Source of the DNA: Otatea glauca
Taxonomy: Eukaryota > Streptophyta > Magnoliopsida > Poales > Poaceae
Assembly: GCA_036346275.1 (NCBI GenBank)
Contig: CM070723.1
Span: 29,394,176-29,458,175, forward strand
Direction: 5' to 3'
Length of the DNA: 64,000 nt
The position numbers and the translations under genes are program-made. Shown one piece after another: positions 1-9,607 of this stretch (positions are counted from its first letter, which is position 1; each line of letters begins with the position of its first letter). Under the pieces are notes generated by a model, which worked only from the letters and a program-made list of their open reading frames with translations, did no database searches and was not told where the DNA came from.

Positions 1-90
1 GATTTAGAGTTACTCTTTTGAAGCATAGAGCACTTAATTTTAAAATTCTCACATTTTTGGAAATGAAGAAAACATATGAAGAATAAAATA

Positions 91-100
91 CTCCCCCTTA
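91..100 (-). other. Polypurine tract of the copia element (complement)
   Basis: On the minus strand this reads as a G-run flanked by A (TAAGGGGGAG), located just downstream of the RNase H stop at 184. Polypurine tracts prime plus-strand DNA synthesis in LTR retrotransposons. The expected LTR edge is not directly adjacent, so it could be an internal purine tract of a SIRE-type element rather than the final one. Confidence 0.5.
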
Positions 101-183
101 ATGTGTGTCGTATTTAAAGAATTAAGTGACATCAAATAAGGTCCAAATAAACATCCAATAAAGATCAACCATGGTGCAAATAT

Positions 184-1545
184 TTAAGCCACATTTGAGA
201 TATCTATGACATTCAATTTATTCCTCAACTTACAAAAACGAGCTTCATCTAAGGGCTTGGTTAGGATATCCGCTAATTGATCTTCGGTTCTAATGTGACT
301 AATCACAATATCTCCTTTGCTAACATGATCTCTCAAGAAATGATGACGAATTTCTATATGTTTGGTTCTTGAGTGTTGGACCGGGTTGTTAGCTATTTTA
401 ACAGCACTTTCATTATCACATAATAGAGGCACATTTTTAAAATTTATTCTGTAATCCATTAAGGTTTGCCTCATCCATAATAATTGTGTGCAACAACTAC
501 CAGCGGAAATATATTCTGCTTCGGTGGTGGATAGAGCTACGAAATCTTGTTTCTTAGAAAACCAAGAAATGGGGGATCTACCAAGAAATTGGCAACTCCC
601 GGAGGTGCTCTTTCTATCCACTTTGCAACCCGCATAATACGAGTCTGAATATCCAATCAAATCAAATTTAGCACCTTTAGGATACAATAATCCTATATTT
701 GAGGAATGCTTTAAATATCTTATAATTCTCTTAACAACTACTAAATGACACTCTTTAGGTGAAGCTTGAAAAAGAGCACACATGCAAACACTAAACATGA
801 TATCGGGCCTAGATGCGGTGAGATAAAGTAAACTACCAATCATAGAACGATAAAGCTTTAAGTCTACCGGTTTACCTCCCTCATTTAGATAAAAATGCCC
901 GTTGGAAGCAATTGGAGTCTTGATAGGCTTTGAGTCTTCCATGCCAAACCTCTTGAGCAAATCTTTCACATACTTGGTTTGACTCACGAATGTCCTATTT
1001 TTGAGTTGTTTGATTTGAAGTCCAAGGAAGAAGCTCAATTCTCCAATCATTGACATTTCAAATTCCCTAGACATCATATCACCAAATTCTTTGCAAAATT
1101 CTTCATTAGTAGAACCAAAAATAATATCAGCAATAAAAATTTGACATACAAAGAATTCTCCATCAATTATTTTTGTAAAGAGTGTTGTATCGACCTTCCC
1201 AATTTTGAAACCTTTTGATATGAGAAAATCTCTAAGCCACTCATACCATGCTCTAGGAGCTTGTTTGAGACCATATAGTGCCTTAGAGAGTTTATACACA
1301 TGATTTAGATGTTTGGGGTTTTCAAAACTAGGGGGTTGTTCTACAAATACCAATTTAGATATTTGTCCATTTAAGAATGCACTCTTTACATCCATTTGAA
1401 ATAATTTGTTATCAAAACAAGATGCAAAGGCAAGTAAAATTCTAATAGCTTCTAATCTAGCTACGGGTGCAAAGGTTTTACCAAAATCCAATCCTTCGAT
1501 TGGTGTGAAGCCTTGCGCTACTAATCTTGCCTTATTTCTTACCAC
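184..1545 (-). pseudogene. pol: copia pol: reverse transcriptase and RNase H
   Basis: The longest open frame here is 453 codons. It starts inside the RT domain (KARLVAQGF near residue 5), runs through FQMDVKSAFLNG (first catalytic Asp, about residue 52) and YGLKQAPRAW (about 91), and ends with an RNase H carrying STTEAEYIS, CDNESAVKIA and a HSRTKHIEIRHHF block. The usual catalytic YVDD box is FIAD at residues 137-140 (1126-1137), so one of the two catalytic aspartates is Ala. The first RNase H Asp region reads DSYYAGC where DADYAGC is typical. The first Met is not a real start: pol is normally a polyprotein, and the join to the upstream integrase frame is broken near 1550-1625. Enzymatically dead on these grounds. 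Confidence 0.9.
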
Positions 1546-1625
1546 AATACCATCTCATATTGCTTGTTCCAAAATACCCACTTAGTGCCAATAACGTTGT
1601 GATCCTTGGGTCTTTCGACTAGCGT

Positions 1626-2814
1626 TTATACATCATTATGAGCAAAGTTGTTGAGCTCTTTATGCATTGAGATCATCCATTCCGCGTCATCTAGAGCTTC
1701 ATCTATATGAGTAGGTTCAAAAGAAGACACAAAAGAGTAATGTTCACAAAAAGAAGCGACGCCAGATCGAGTTTGAACACCATTACTAACGTCACCCAAT
1801 ATTTGATCTATTGGATGATCTTTGGAGAGTCCACGATGAATTCTTTGAGTTAGAGTTTGAGCTTGTTGATCACTCTCCTTCTCATCCACGTCAATGGGTT
1901 GAACTTGACTTGGCGTTGCGGTAGTAGGGGGTTCAACTTGAGTGGATGAAGGTTGATCATCTTTATCCTCCTTTGGTTTGATGTCTCCAAGCGTCATGTT
2001 CTTCATTGCTTCTCTTAGTCCTTCATCACCTACATCATCCAAATTTTCTTGCTCTTCTTGAGAGCCATTAGTTTTATCAAATTCAACATCGCAAGTTTCT
2101 TCAACAAAACCTTTATTTTTGTTAAACATGCGATATGCTTTACTATTTGAGTACCCAAGCAAGAAACCTTCATCACAACGACTTTGGAATTTTGAAAGTC
2201 GAATACCCTTTTTCAAAATATAGCATTTGCAACCAAAAACTCGAAAATAAGAGATGTTTGTTCTTCTTCCAATAAGAAGCTCATAAGAAGTCTTTTTCAA
2301 AAGACGATGCAAATAAAGCCTATTTGTTGCATGGCAAGCGGTATTAATGGCTTCCGCCCAAAAAACTATCGGAAGTGCCATACTCATCAAGCATAGTTCT
2401 TGCTATTTCGATTAGTGTTCGATTTTTCCATTCTACAACTCCATTTTTCTCCGGAGTGTAGGTGGCGGAAAACTCGTGCTTCATTCCAAGTTCATCACAA
2501 TAATCTTTAATTCTTGTATTTTTGAACTCAGAACCATTGTCACTATGGATTTTCTTTATTTTGAAATCAAATTCATTTTGAGCCCTTTTTGCAAAACTTT
2601 TGAAAATACCGGACATTTCGAATTTATCATCTAGAAAGAAAACCCATGTATACCTTGAATAATCATCAACAATAACTAAACAATAAGAATTATTTCCAAT
2701 ACTCTTATAGGTTGTCGGGCCAAACAAATCCATATGTAAGGGCTCTAATGATCTAGATGTGGACATGATACTCTTTGAAGGATGAGAACTAGCCACTTGC
2801 TTGCGGCTTGACAA
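1626..2814 (-). pseudogene. pol: copia pol: integrase (two frames)
   Basis: Two overlapping frames, 2344-2814 and 1626-2390, together cover an rve-type integrase core and its C-terminal region. The core shows the DDE residues in context: HMDLFGP (D), HSDNGSEF (D) and NGVVEWKNR (E). The last motif has Trp where Arg is usual. The second frame has FWAEAINTACHATNRLYL and the FGCKCYILKK block that follows the core in copia integrases, then an acidic linker. The frame change near 2380 is a clear break, since both frames continue one domain. It lies between protease and RT as expected for copia. Confidence 0.85.
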
Positions 2815-3330
2815 GCACTACAAAGTCTATTCTTCTCAAACTTTACATCCCTCAAGCCCACAACTAAATCATTCTTAAAAAGCTTTTTGAGTTGAATCAT
2901 CCCAACATGAGCTAGTCTTCTATGCCATAACCATCCTAAGGATATTTTGCAATCAAACATGTTTGGAGACATGACCCATTTGAGGTGAAGTCAACTAAAT
3001 ACAAATTTCCAAACCTAAAACCTTTAAATACTAAAGAATTATCATTTTCTTTATAGATCACTACTCCATTCTTAGAAAACATGCAAGTAAAGCCAAGATC
3101 ACAAATTTGTGCTACGGATAGCAAATTGAAATTCAAAGTTTCAACTAATGAGGCATTTGAAATAGAAAGATCATTTGAGATAGCGATTTTACCCAAACCT
3201 AATATATTTCCTTTACTATTATCTCCAAAAGTAATCTTCTCATGTTGCCATTTCCCAACTCAAAAGTAGTGAACATTTTCCGGTCACCGGTCATATGTTG
3301 AGTGCATCCACTATCCAACACCCAATGCCA
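2745..3330 (-). pseudogene. pol: copia pol: aspartic protease and GAG_pre-integrase
   Basis: On the minus strand the protease active site reads LDSGCTQHMTGD at about 3285-3320, the usual DSG motif of copia proteases. The frame then shifts near 3265-3240, and the protease continues as GKIAISNDLSISNASLVETL in the 2936-3196 frame. A further shift leads to the 2745-2972 frame, with WHRRLAHVGMIQLKKL and CSACQ, the zinc-binding GAG_pre-integrs segment that precedes the integrase core. At least two frame changes separate pieces of one polyprotein. The final Met-initiated frames are artefacts of these breaks. Confidence 0.8.
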
Positions 3331-3380
3331 TTCGCGGTCTTGTAATTCACGTACAAAGAAAATCAAGCCTTTTTAGGTAT

Positions 3381-5304
3381 CTAAATTTGTTTGGGTCCTT
3401 GGAGGTTAGTAACCAAGGCTTTGGGCACCCAAATGGCATTCTTTCTACAGCCAAGTATAGGAGTGCCAACAAACTTAGCAATAATTTTACCAAAACTATT
3501 TTTCTTAAGTATATAACATGAATCATAAACATTATTCTTGGGTGCCTTGCCTACGGGACAATCGTTTGCTAAGTGTCCTAAATCATGACATTTATAACAA
3601 AGCTTCCCATTTGATTTAATAAACATAAGAGTTTTGTTACTAATTTTCTTGCCCTTCCTAGGAATGTACCCAAGACCTTCTTTGTTGTAAGAACATCTTT
3701 GACTATTTAAAATTTTGTTTAGAGTGTCCTTACCCTTGAAACATCTATCTAAACTTTTGCTAAGCTTTTCTACTTGCTCTTTAAGCCTATTATTCTACTA
3801 TTAAATTTGCAAGGCAAGAATTTAAGCTATCATATGAAATTGAAGGCATATCAAGCAAATCATCACAAGAAGTAGATATTCTAGTTTTTGATATACACCA
3901 TGAATCAATTTCTAAGCAAGATAAACCATCAATAATTTTGCAACTAATGCCTACATCATTTTGAGACTTTGAATGGTCCTTAGCAAGAAGAGTCTCATGA
4001 GCTTCCTTTAGCTCCTCATAAGAATCTTTGAGGGAAAGATATTTTCTTCTCAAAGCCTTATGTTTAGACTTTTCTTTACCGAGATACTCATTGAAGTCCT
4101 CAAGCATATCCATTAATTCATCATAGGAGGGTTCATCATCATCATTTGATTTTACCTCAAAATCTCCTTTTGCCATGAGACACAAAGGAGTGACGAAAGG
4201 TGATGAAGCTTCCTTGATAGCAATGCCGGCAAGACCCTTCTTCTTTGAAGGTGTATCATCCTTGGAGGAGTCAGAGTCCGAATATTCTTCTTCGGAATTC
4301 CACTCTCCAATGTGAGCCACGCCTTTCCCGTCTTTATTCAACTTCTTGAAGACATTCTTCTTTCCATGAAAAAACTTCTTCTTCATGGGCGACTTGTTCT
4401 TGTCGTCCTTTTCCTTGGGACATTTGGAGGCAATATGTCCCTTCTCATCACACTCATAGCACCGGATATTTACGTATCGGTTGATGCTTGAGTATTGTCC
4501 CTTCTTGAATTTTTGAGGAGAACTTGTGCTTGAGCGCCTCGTCATGAATCTCCTCATTCTTCTTACAAGGAGGGACATTTCCTCCTCGGTGTCATCACCA
4601 TCATCGGAGTCATCAAATGCCTCATCGCTTGACTCCGCTTTCACCTTGAAGGCGATTTTCTTTTTCTTCGAAGAGCTTTGCTCCAAGAGCTCTTCCTTAT
4701 CCTTCTTGTAAAGCTCATTTGTTATGAGGTTTCCAAGAAGTCCCGTTGGCGTCATTCTTGGCAACTCCGGTGAGTTGAGAAACAAAGTCACCAAAGTTTC
4801 ATATTTGTCTGGAAGGGCCCTAAGCATCTTATGGACAATATCAAAATCGGTTAGTGATGCCCCAAGGCCCTTGAGCTCATTTATTATGTTGTTTAACTGT
4901 GAATACATCTCATTGATGTTTTTATGGGGCAACATAATAAAACTCTCATATTTGATCCGAAGCATATGCAATTTTGCTTCTTTGACCGAGGATGTCCCCT
5001 CATGAATTTTCGAGAGGGATGTCCAAATCTCATGAGTGATTTCTAGATTGCTCACTCGATTGAACTCATCCGCGTTCAAAGCACCAAAGAGAGCATTCAT
5101 AGCTTGAGCATTTAGATGAGTGCTTCGCTCTTCTTGTTCCATTGTGAGTGTGGGATTAACTCCCGGAGCGAAACCCTCAACTACAATTCTCCGTATGCTT
5201 GGGCTCATGGCCCTAAGATAAACGGTCATACGAATTTTCCAAAAAGCATAATTCGTGCCATCGAAAAATGGCGCCTTGCCTATTGATACCCCATCGCTAG
5301 CCAT
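3381..5304 (-). pseudogene. gag: copia gag (nucleocapsid) with a frameshift
   Basis: Starts at ATG 5304 with MASDGVSIGKAPFFDGTNYAFW, the usual opening of SIRE/Maximus gag; this start lies 40 bases inside the primer site. Residues 1-190 match a UBN2/gag-polypeptide fold (EIWTSLSKIHEGTSSVKEAKL and GLLGNLITNELY). A CCHC knuckle CYECDEKGHIASKC follows at about residue 280, then a Lys/Asp/Ser-rich region and a coiled-coil-like stretch. The frame stops at 3790 and the same protein resumes one frame over, ending at 3381, where a second knuckle CYKCHDLGHLANDC occurs. A one-base loss near 3790-3795 explains this. Gag would form the virus-like particle and bind element RNA. Confidence 0.85.
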
Positions 5305-5344
5305 CCTTACTCTCTAGACGGTAAAGCCCCAAATGAGTGTCCTT

Positions 5345-5356
5345 GCTCTGATACCA
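5345..5356 (-). other. Primer binding site, initiator Met-tRNA (copia element)
   Basis: The minus strand reads TGGTATCAGAGC, complementary to the 3' end of plant initiator Met-tRNA. It sits two bases inside the LTR edge at 5359, which confirms both the element orientation and the LTR boundary. Confidence 0.92.
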
Positions 5357-5358
5357 CT

Positions 5359-7082
5359 TGTAGGATCAAGGATGACCGACTAGAGGGGGTGAATAGGAGG
5401 TTTCTAAATTTTTTGAATCTAATTTGCAATTAAGAAAGACACTGAGATATAGAAGCAATAATTGCAAATTCACAACTATAATCTCTAGCAATCACCTAAA
5501 GCACTTAATCAAGTCAAGTATAGCAAAAACAATTCTAAGCACAAATAGTCTACTCAATTTTGCAAGTAATGAAATTTAGCACTAGAATGAAAAAGACAAA
5601 TCACAAAAGAGCAAGAGACAAGATTTTTGACCCGTGGTCTCGGAGACTTGCCGGTCTCCCCTACTCCACGTTGAGGTGACTTGAACCACTTCAAGCCGGC
5701 ACCACTCGCTTGAGCCTTCCTCGATCACTAAGGTAGTTCTTCCCTGATACGGGTAGGCAAACTCGGCCTTCACAACTTGCCGGAGCTTCTCACAATCTTC
5801 GTTGAGAAGCTCACCGTGCACGATCACCTCCAAGCCGTCTAGGAGGCGACAACCTCCAAGAGTAATAAACCTTAACGCTTGCTTGAAGTCGAATTTGAGT
5901 GTCTAAAGGCTCAATTACTAAATGCAACACTCCAACTTGATCCCCACACTCTCAAATGAGAATTGAATGCACTAAAGTGTGGAGAGCACTTGCTAGAGCT
6001 TAAATATCATCATGAGGACCAAGAGAGACTCTAGAATGCAGGTGGGGGTGTATTTATAGCTCCCACCAATTTTACTGGCTGTTGGAGCTCGAAATGAGCT
6101 GAAACCGTTTTTCTGGTGCTACCTCCCATGTAGGACTGGTAGCACCGGGCTCCAACTCAACGGTTGAAACAATGCATTAAATGCACTGCCAGAGAACGTT
6201 GTACAGGTGGTTCGGTGCTACCGCCCAACTGGGACCGGTAGCACCGGAGTCCTTTAGAATTTTTTGCTCAGAAAATAGCTTCTCTGTGATTTCTACACCG
6301 GGCTAAAAGGCCGGTGCTACCGCTCGCCCGGTAGCACCATGCTACCATTGGCGGTAGCACCAGACCACCTGACTGCCCAAAATGGAGCTCTTTAGAATTT
6401 TTGCACCGGGCTGAGGGGCCGGTGCTACCGCTCGTTCGGTAGCACCGCGCTACCATGGGCGGTAGCACCGCTCTTCTAGAGCACAAAAAGGGTGCTCTCT
6501 AGAATTTTCACACCGCACATATGGCCAGTGCTACCGCTCACCCGGTAGCACCGCGCTACCATGGGCGGTAGCACCGGTCTTCCAGAGATCAAAAAAGGAG
6601 CCTCTCTGGAATTTTCACGCCGCCCATATGGTCGGTGCTACCGCTCGCCCGTTAGCACTGCGCTACCATGGGCAGTAGCACCGGTCTTCTAGAGACTTCA
6701 TATTTGTTTCCATAGAATTTATTAAATGAGACTAGAAACTTGACACAATGCATGATCTTGAGTATTTAATTTGAGCCTTTAAACCCTAGATGACATCAAA
6801 ACAGTCGTCAAGACCCCTCTTTATAGTACGGACCTATTTCTAGCGACCCGATCTTTTCTTCAAACTCCGAGATCGGCAAAAAGCTAGAGAAATGTCCTTA
6901 CATTTATACATTTTCACTTTTATGATGTATTGATCTTCTTTTTGCACCATTCTTTATGCTTCCATGATCACCAAGCCTGGGACTAACCTATTTTCAATAT
7001 TCTCAAAGAAAATATTAGTCCTTTAACCAAAGTTGTCATTAATTATCAAAACCAAACCAACATGGAGGCCTAGATTCTTTCA
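5359..7082 (-). repeat. 5' LTR of the copia element
   Basis: Begins (plus coordinates) with TGTAGGATCAAGG next to the primer site and ends at CTTTCA. The right edge matches the end of the second copia-type LTR at 23382 (TGTCATTAA...CTTTCA), which supports the boundary. About 1.72 kb long. A block of tandem repeats rich in CGGTGCTACCG / CGGTAGCACCG lies at 6240-6690. No coding potential. Confidence 0.85.
6240..6690. repeat. Tandem repeats of about 106 bp inside the LTR
   Basis: Four imperfect copies begin near 6281, 6388, 6496 and 6602. Each has an A/T-rich CTCTCTAGAATTTT-like lead followed by two inverted CGGTGCTACCG / CGGTAGCACCG motifs around GCGCTACCATGGGC. The inverted motifs could form hairpins. 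A degraded version of the same block reappears at 8011-8160, which ties that segment to the same LTR family. Confidence 0.8.
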
Positions 7083-8010
7083 AGGTGACGGTTTGGAATT
7101 TAAAGGGCCCAGCGAAGAAGGCAAGGCGTTGGCTGTGTCTCAAAAGGCGTACCCAGATCTCCGCGACGGAATCCAAAACGTTGCGAGTTGTTCCCACGAT
7201 TTCTCCGCCCAGGGCCGAGGCATCGAAACTCGAGGGTTCCCAGGTTCGATCGCGCCAGGGACCTCCTCACGGTTCGGGCCCGAGCTCGAGCTCATGCATT
7301 CCTGAGCTCGGTCGGGGAACCCCTCCTTTCTCAAGGTCATCAGACTCAAAGTCATCCCGAGCTTCAGGATCACAACTTGAGCCTCAGGGGCTAGCTTTCG
7401 GGGACTGGTTACCCCTGCGTGGACAGTGATCCGCTGGCTCGACCTCGCTTGGCCGAGGAGTTGGCTCGCCAGCAAGGTTGGGCTCAGAGGACCTAGTCAG
7501 GGATGTAGAGCCAGTGGTTACCGAGTCAAAGGGGGGCTAAAAGGTGGAGTCAAGCCGAACGTGGGCTGCGACTTCGGCGCCGTTATCACCCGACCTCACC
7601 TCGCATCACGTCCGAGTGTGGCACCACGCTCTCGAGAATCTCTCCTGACCGTTCCCTGTAACGAACTCATGGTAGAGGTATAAGAGCCTTCCCCCTGTGT
7701 GGGGTACAGAGGGGTAGAACAAAAGAAAAGGAAAGAGGACACCCACACACAACACGCTCGCTCCGGTGCTCAACCAAGCTCGAGCAGCCCCTGTATTCAA
7801 CGACAGTGCATCATGTTCCACCTTTCGCCTCTGGGGAAGACTGAAGTAGAGCTGTTACACATGCCAGGGCTCGAACCAGTATAACTCCTCGTGTCAGTCT
7901 CTCTATCTCTCTCGAAGCGGCGACCGCACCCCTTCCTCCGGATGGGCAGGGTCTTGGGCCCTGCTCCCACATCACTCCTTCTTGCGGTCAGGCGATCCCG
8001 ATCGTCGACA
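7083..8010 (+). mobile_element. Gypsy-type remnant E': 3' internal end and LTR
   Basis: An LTR-like segment at 7396-8010 is similar, in inverted orientation, to 33046-33661: both have a GGTTACCCCTG block near the start, a GGCGCCGTTA block mid-way, a CTCTCGAAG / CTCTCGATG stretch and an end of GATCCCGATC(G/A)TCGA. Lengths are 615 and 616 bp. A TATA-like TATAAGAG lies at 7679. The DNA at 7083-7395 precedes the LTR and should be the 3' end of the internal region; no protein domain was recognised in it. There is no primer site after 8010, consistent with a 3' LTR. Directly after 8010 the copia LTR repeat motif resumes. Family (RIRE2-like) is a guess. Confidence 0.65.
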
Positions 8011-8825
8011 GGTAGCACCGGCCATTTCAACCAAAAAACACTTCTCTGGATTTCTTACACCGCCTTTGGGCCGGTAGTACCATCCCGGGTGGTGCAACCG
8101 CCCTTCTAGGGTAGGTAAGGCGGTGCAACCGCCCATGTAGGGGCGGTGCTAGCACTATTTCAGCCACTAAAACGCTCATAACTTTTTACTCCGAACTCCG
8201 ATTTAGGTAATCTTGGACTCTATGCGAAGCTTATCACGAGGGCTACAATCTTAACCCTTTCTAAAGATTTAAGCAACCATAGATATTTTTAAATATCACA
8301 AAACATAAAGTCCAATGTAGTCACTCAAGTTCAAAATCTGATTTTCTTGAAATCCCTCACATAGACTTGATCAAGAGCGTGACTACAAGCTAGCAAGAGT
8401 CAATACGATCAAATCTTATGCCATTTGGTGATCAACTCATGATCAAAAAAAAATTCAAAACACATTTTCAAATAAACCGAGAACCCATGAGATCAATCAT
8501 CTAGCTGTAAGGATCAACACATGATCCTGATACTTTGCAAAACACATTTGCAAATGCCAACACATGCTCTAGGATCAAAACCATAACCTCTATATTATTT
8601 GCAAAACACATTTGCAAATAGAAAAATCATAAACTTTAGTTAGCCTTGTGATGATCAACACATGATCAAATCACAAGCTAAAACACCGATGCATGAGCTC
8701 TCACCTTTTGCAACACATGCAAAACTTAGCTCCATGCAAAAATCACATAAACCAAATTACATGAGCTATCTCCCTTTTGCAACACATGCAAATCCATAGC
8801 TCCATACAAAAACCAAATCGATTAA
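8011..8825 (-). repeat. Copia-type LTR, left part (split by CACTA)
   Basis: Starts inside the CGGTAGCACCGG repeat block seen in the 5359-7082 LTR and continues as A/T-rich DNA with repeated CACATGATCAA and TTGCAAACACATTTGCAAAT motifs. It stops at the TAA that flanks the CACTA element; the same style of sequence (GAGCTCCCTTATTTGCAATACATGC) continues at 21816. The 5' start of this LTR is missing, replaced by the gypsy remnant at 7083-8010. No coding potential. Confidence 0.7.
8823..8825. other. CACTA target site duplication, left copy
   Basis: TAA immediately before the CACTACTACAGAA terminus; matched by TAA at 21813-21815. Three-base duplications are the rule for CACTA elements. Confidence 0.85.
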
Positions 8826-8847
8826 CACTACTACAGAATTGTACATC
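8826..8847 (+). repeat. CACTA terminal inverted repeat, left
   Basis: CACTACTACAGAAT then TGTACATC; it matches the reverse complement of 21791-21812 at 21 of 22 positions (T versus G at position 15). Confidence 0.93.
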
Positions 8848-8849
8848 AG

Positions 8850-9505
8850 AATCGGTTCTTTTTTGTCATTACAGTCGGTTCAAGTGGCGATACGAAGTCT
8901 TTGGATAGTGATGAGGTGGAGTTATCACAGTCGGTTTTACCCCGATTGTGATAAATCCTCATTAGAATCGGTTCTTAGATCAAACCGATTCTGATGAACA
9001 CATTATCACAATCGGTTTTTTTAATAACCGATTACGATAAAGGGTCATCGAATCGGTTCTTTAAAGGCGATTACGATGACCTCATCATTAGAATCGGTTC
9101 TTTTGCCGAACCGATTACGATAACCACGTTATCGTAATCGGTTTATAAAGAACCGATTCTAATGAAGTCATCGAATCGCTTCCTAAAGAAACGATTCGAT
9201 GACCCCTCATTAGAATCGGTTCTTTTGTAGAACCGATTACGATAACCACGTTATCGAGAATCGGTTCAAAAAGAACCGATTCTAATGAAGTCATCGAAAT
9301 CGCTTCCTTTAAAGAACCGATTACGATAATGTATCATCACAATCGCTTTATTCCAAGAACCGATTGTAATGATATGGTTATCACTATCGCTTAGTAAAAG
9401 AACCGATTCTACTAATGTGGTCATCACAATCGCTTTCTTAAAAGAACCGATTCGATGAGAGGTCATCTGTCAGTTCCTCATAAGAACCGATTACGATGAC
9501 CCTCA
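8850..9505. repeat. CACTA subterminal repeat array, left end
   Basis: About a dozen alternating direct and inverted copies of an ATCGGTTCTT / AAGAACCGATT motif, each followed by ACGATGA or CTAATGA. Many adjacent pairs form short palindromes. In CACTA elements such arrays are binding sites for the TNPA-type protein. Any open frame here is repeat-derived. Confidence 0.85.
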
Positions 9506-9607
9506 TGAGGTGTTTCAATTTTGCATATTATCAAAATAACACACATATTAACATTGGGCATACATATATCACATTGACAATACATAACACGAATGCACAT
9601 ATCACAT

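Larger units (their letters stand above)
1..7082 (-). mobile_element. SIRE/Maximus-like Ty1/copia retrotransposon, 3' end outside window
   Basis: Seen: read on the minus strand, the order is LTR (5359-7082), initiator-Met-tRNA primer site, gag with CCHC knuckles, protease, integrase, then RT-RNase H. Integrase before RT is the copia (Pseudoviridae) order, and the long gag with a UBN2-type region plus a roughly 1.7 kb LTR point to the SIRE/Maximus lineage. A purine tract (complement at 91-100) follows the RT gene, but the DNA to its left does not match the LTR edge, so more internal sequence and the 3' LTR must lie left of position 1. The reading frame is broken near 3790, 3270, around 2950, 2800, 2380 and 1600. 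Inference: a dead copy. The lineage call is from motif recognition, not a phylogeny. Confidence 0.9.

Noticed and set aside
3081..5005. Plus-strand frames at 3081, 4526 and 4724
   Set aside because: Antisense shadows of the copia gag and protease.
8850..9505. CRISPR-like array of short spaced repeats (also 21300-21790)
   Set aside because: Units alternate in orientation, vary in sequence and lie just inside transposon termini; the genome is a plant.
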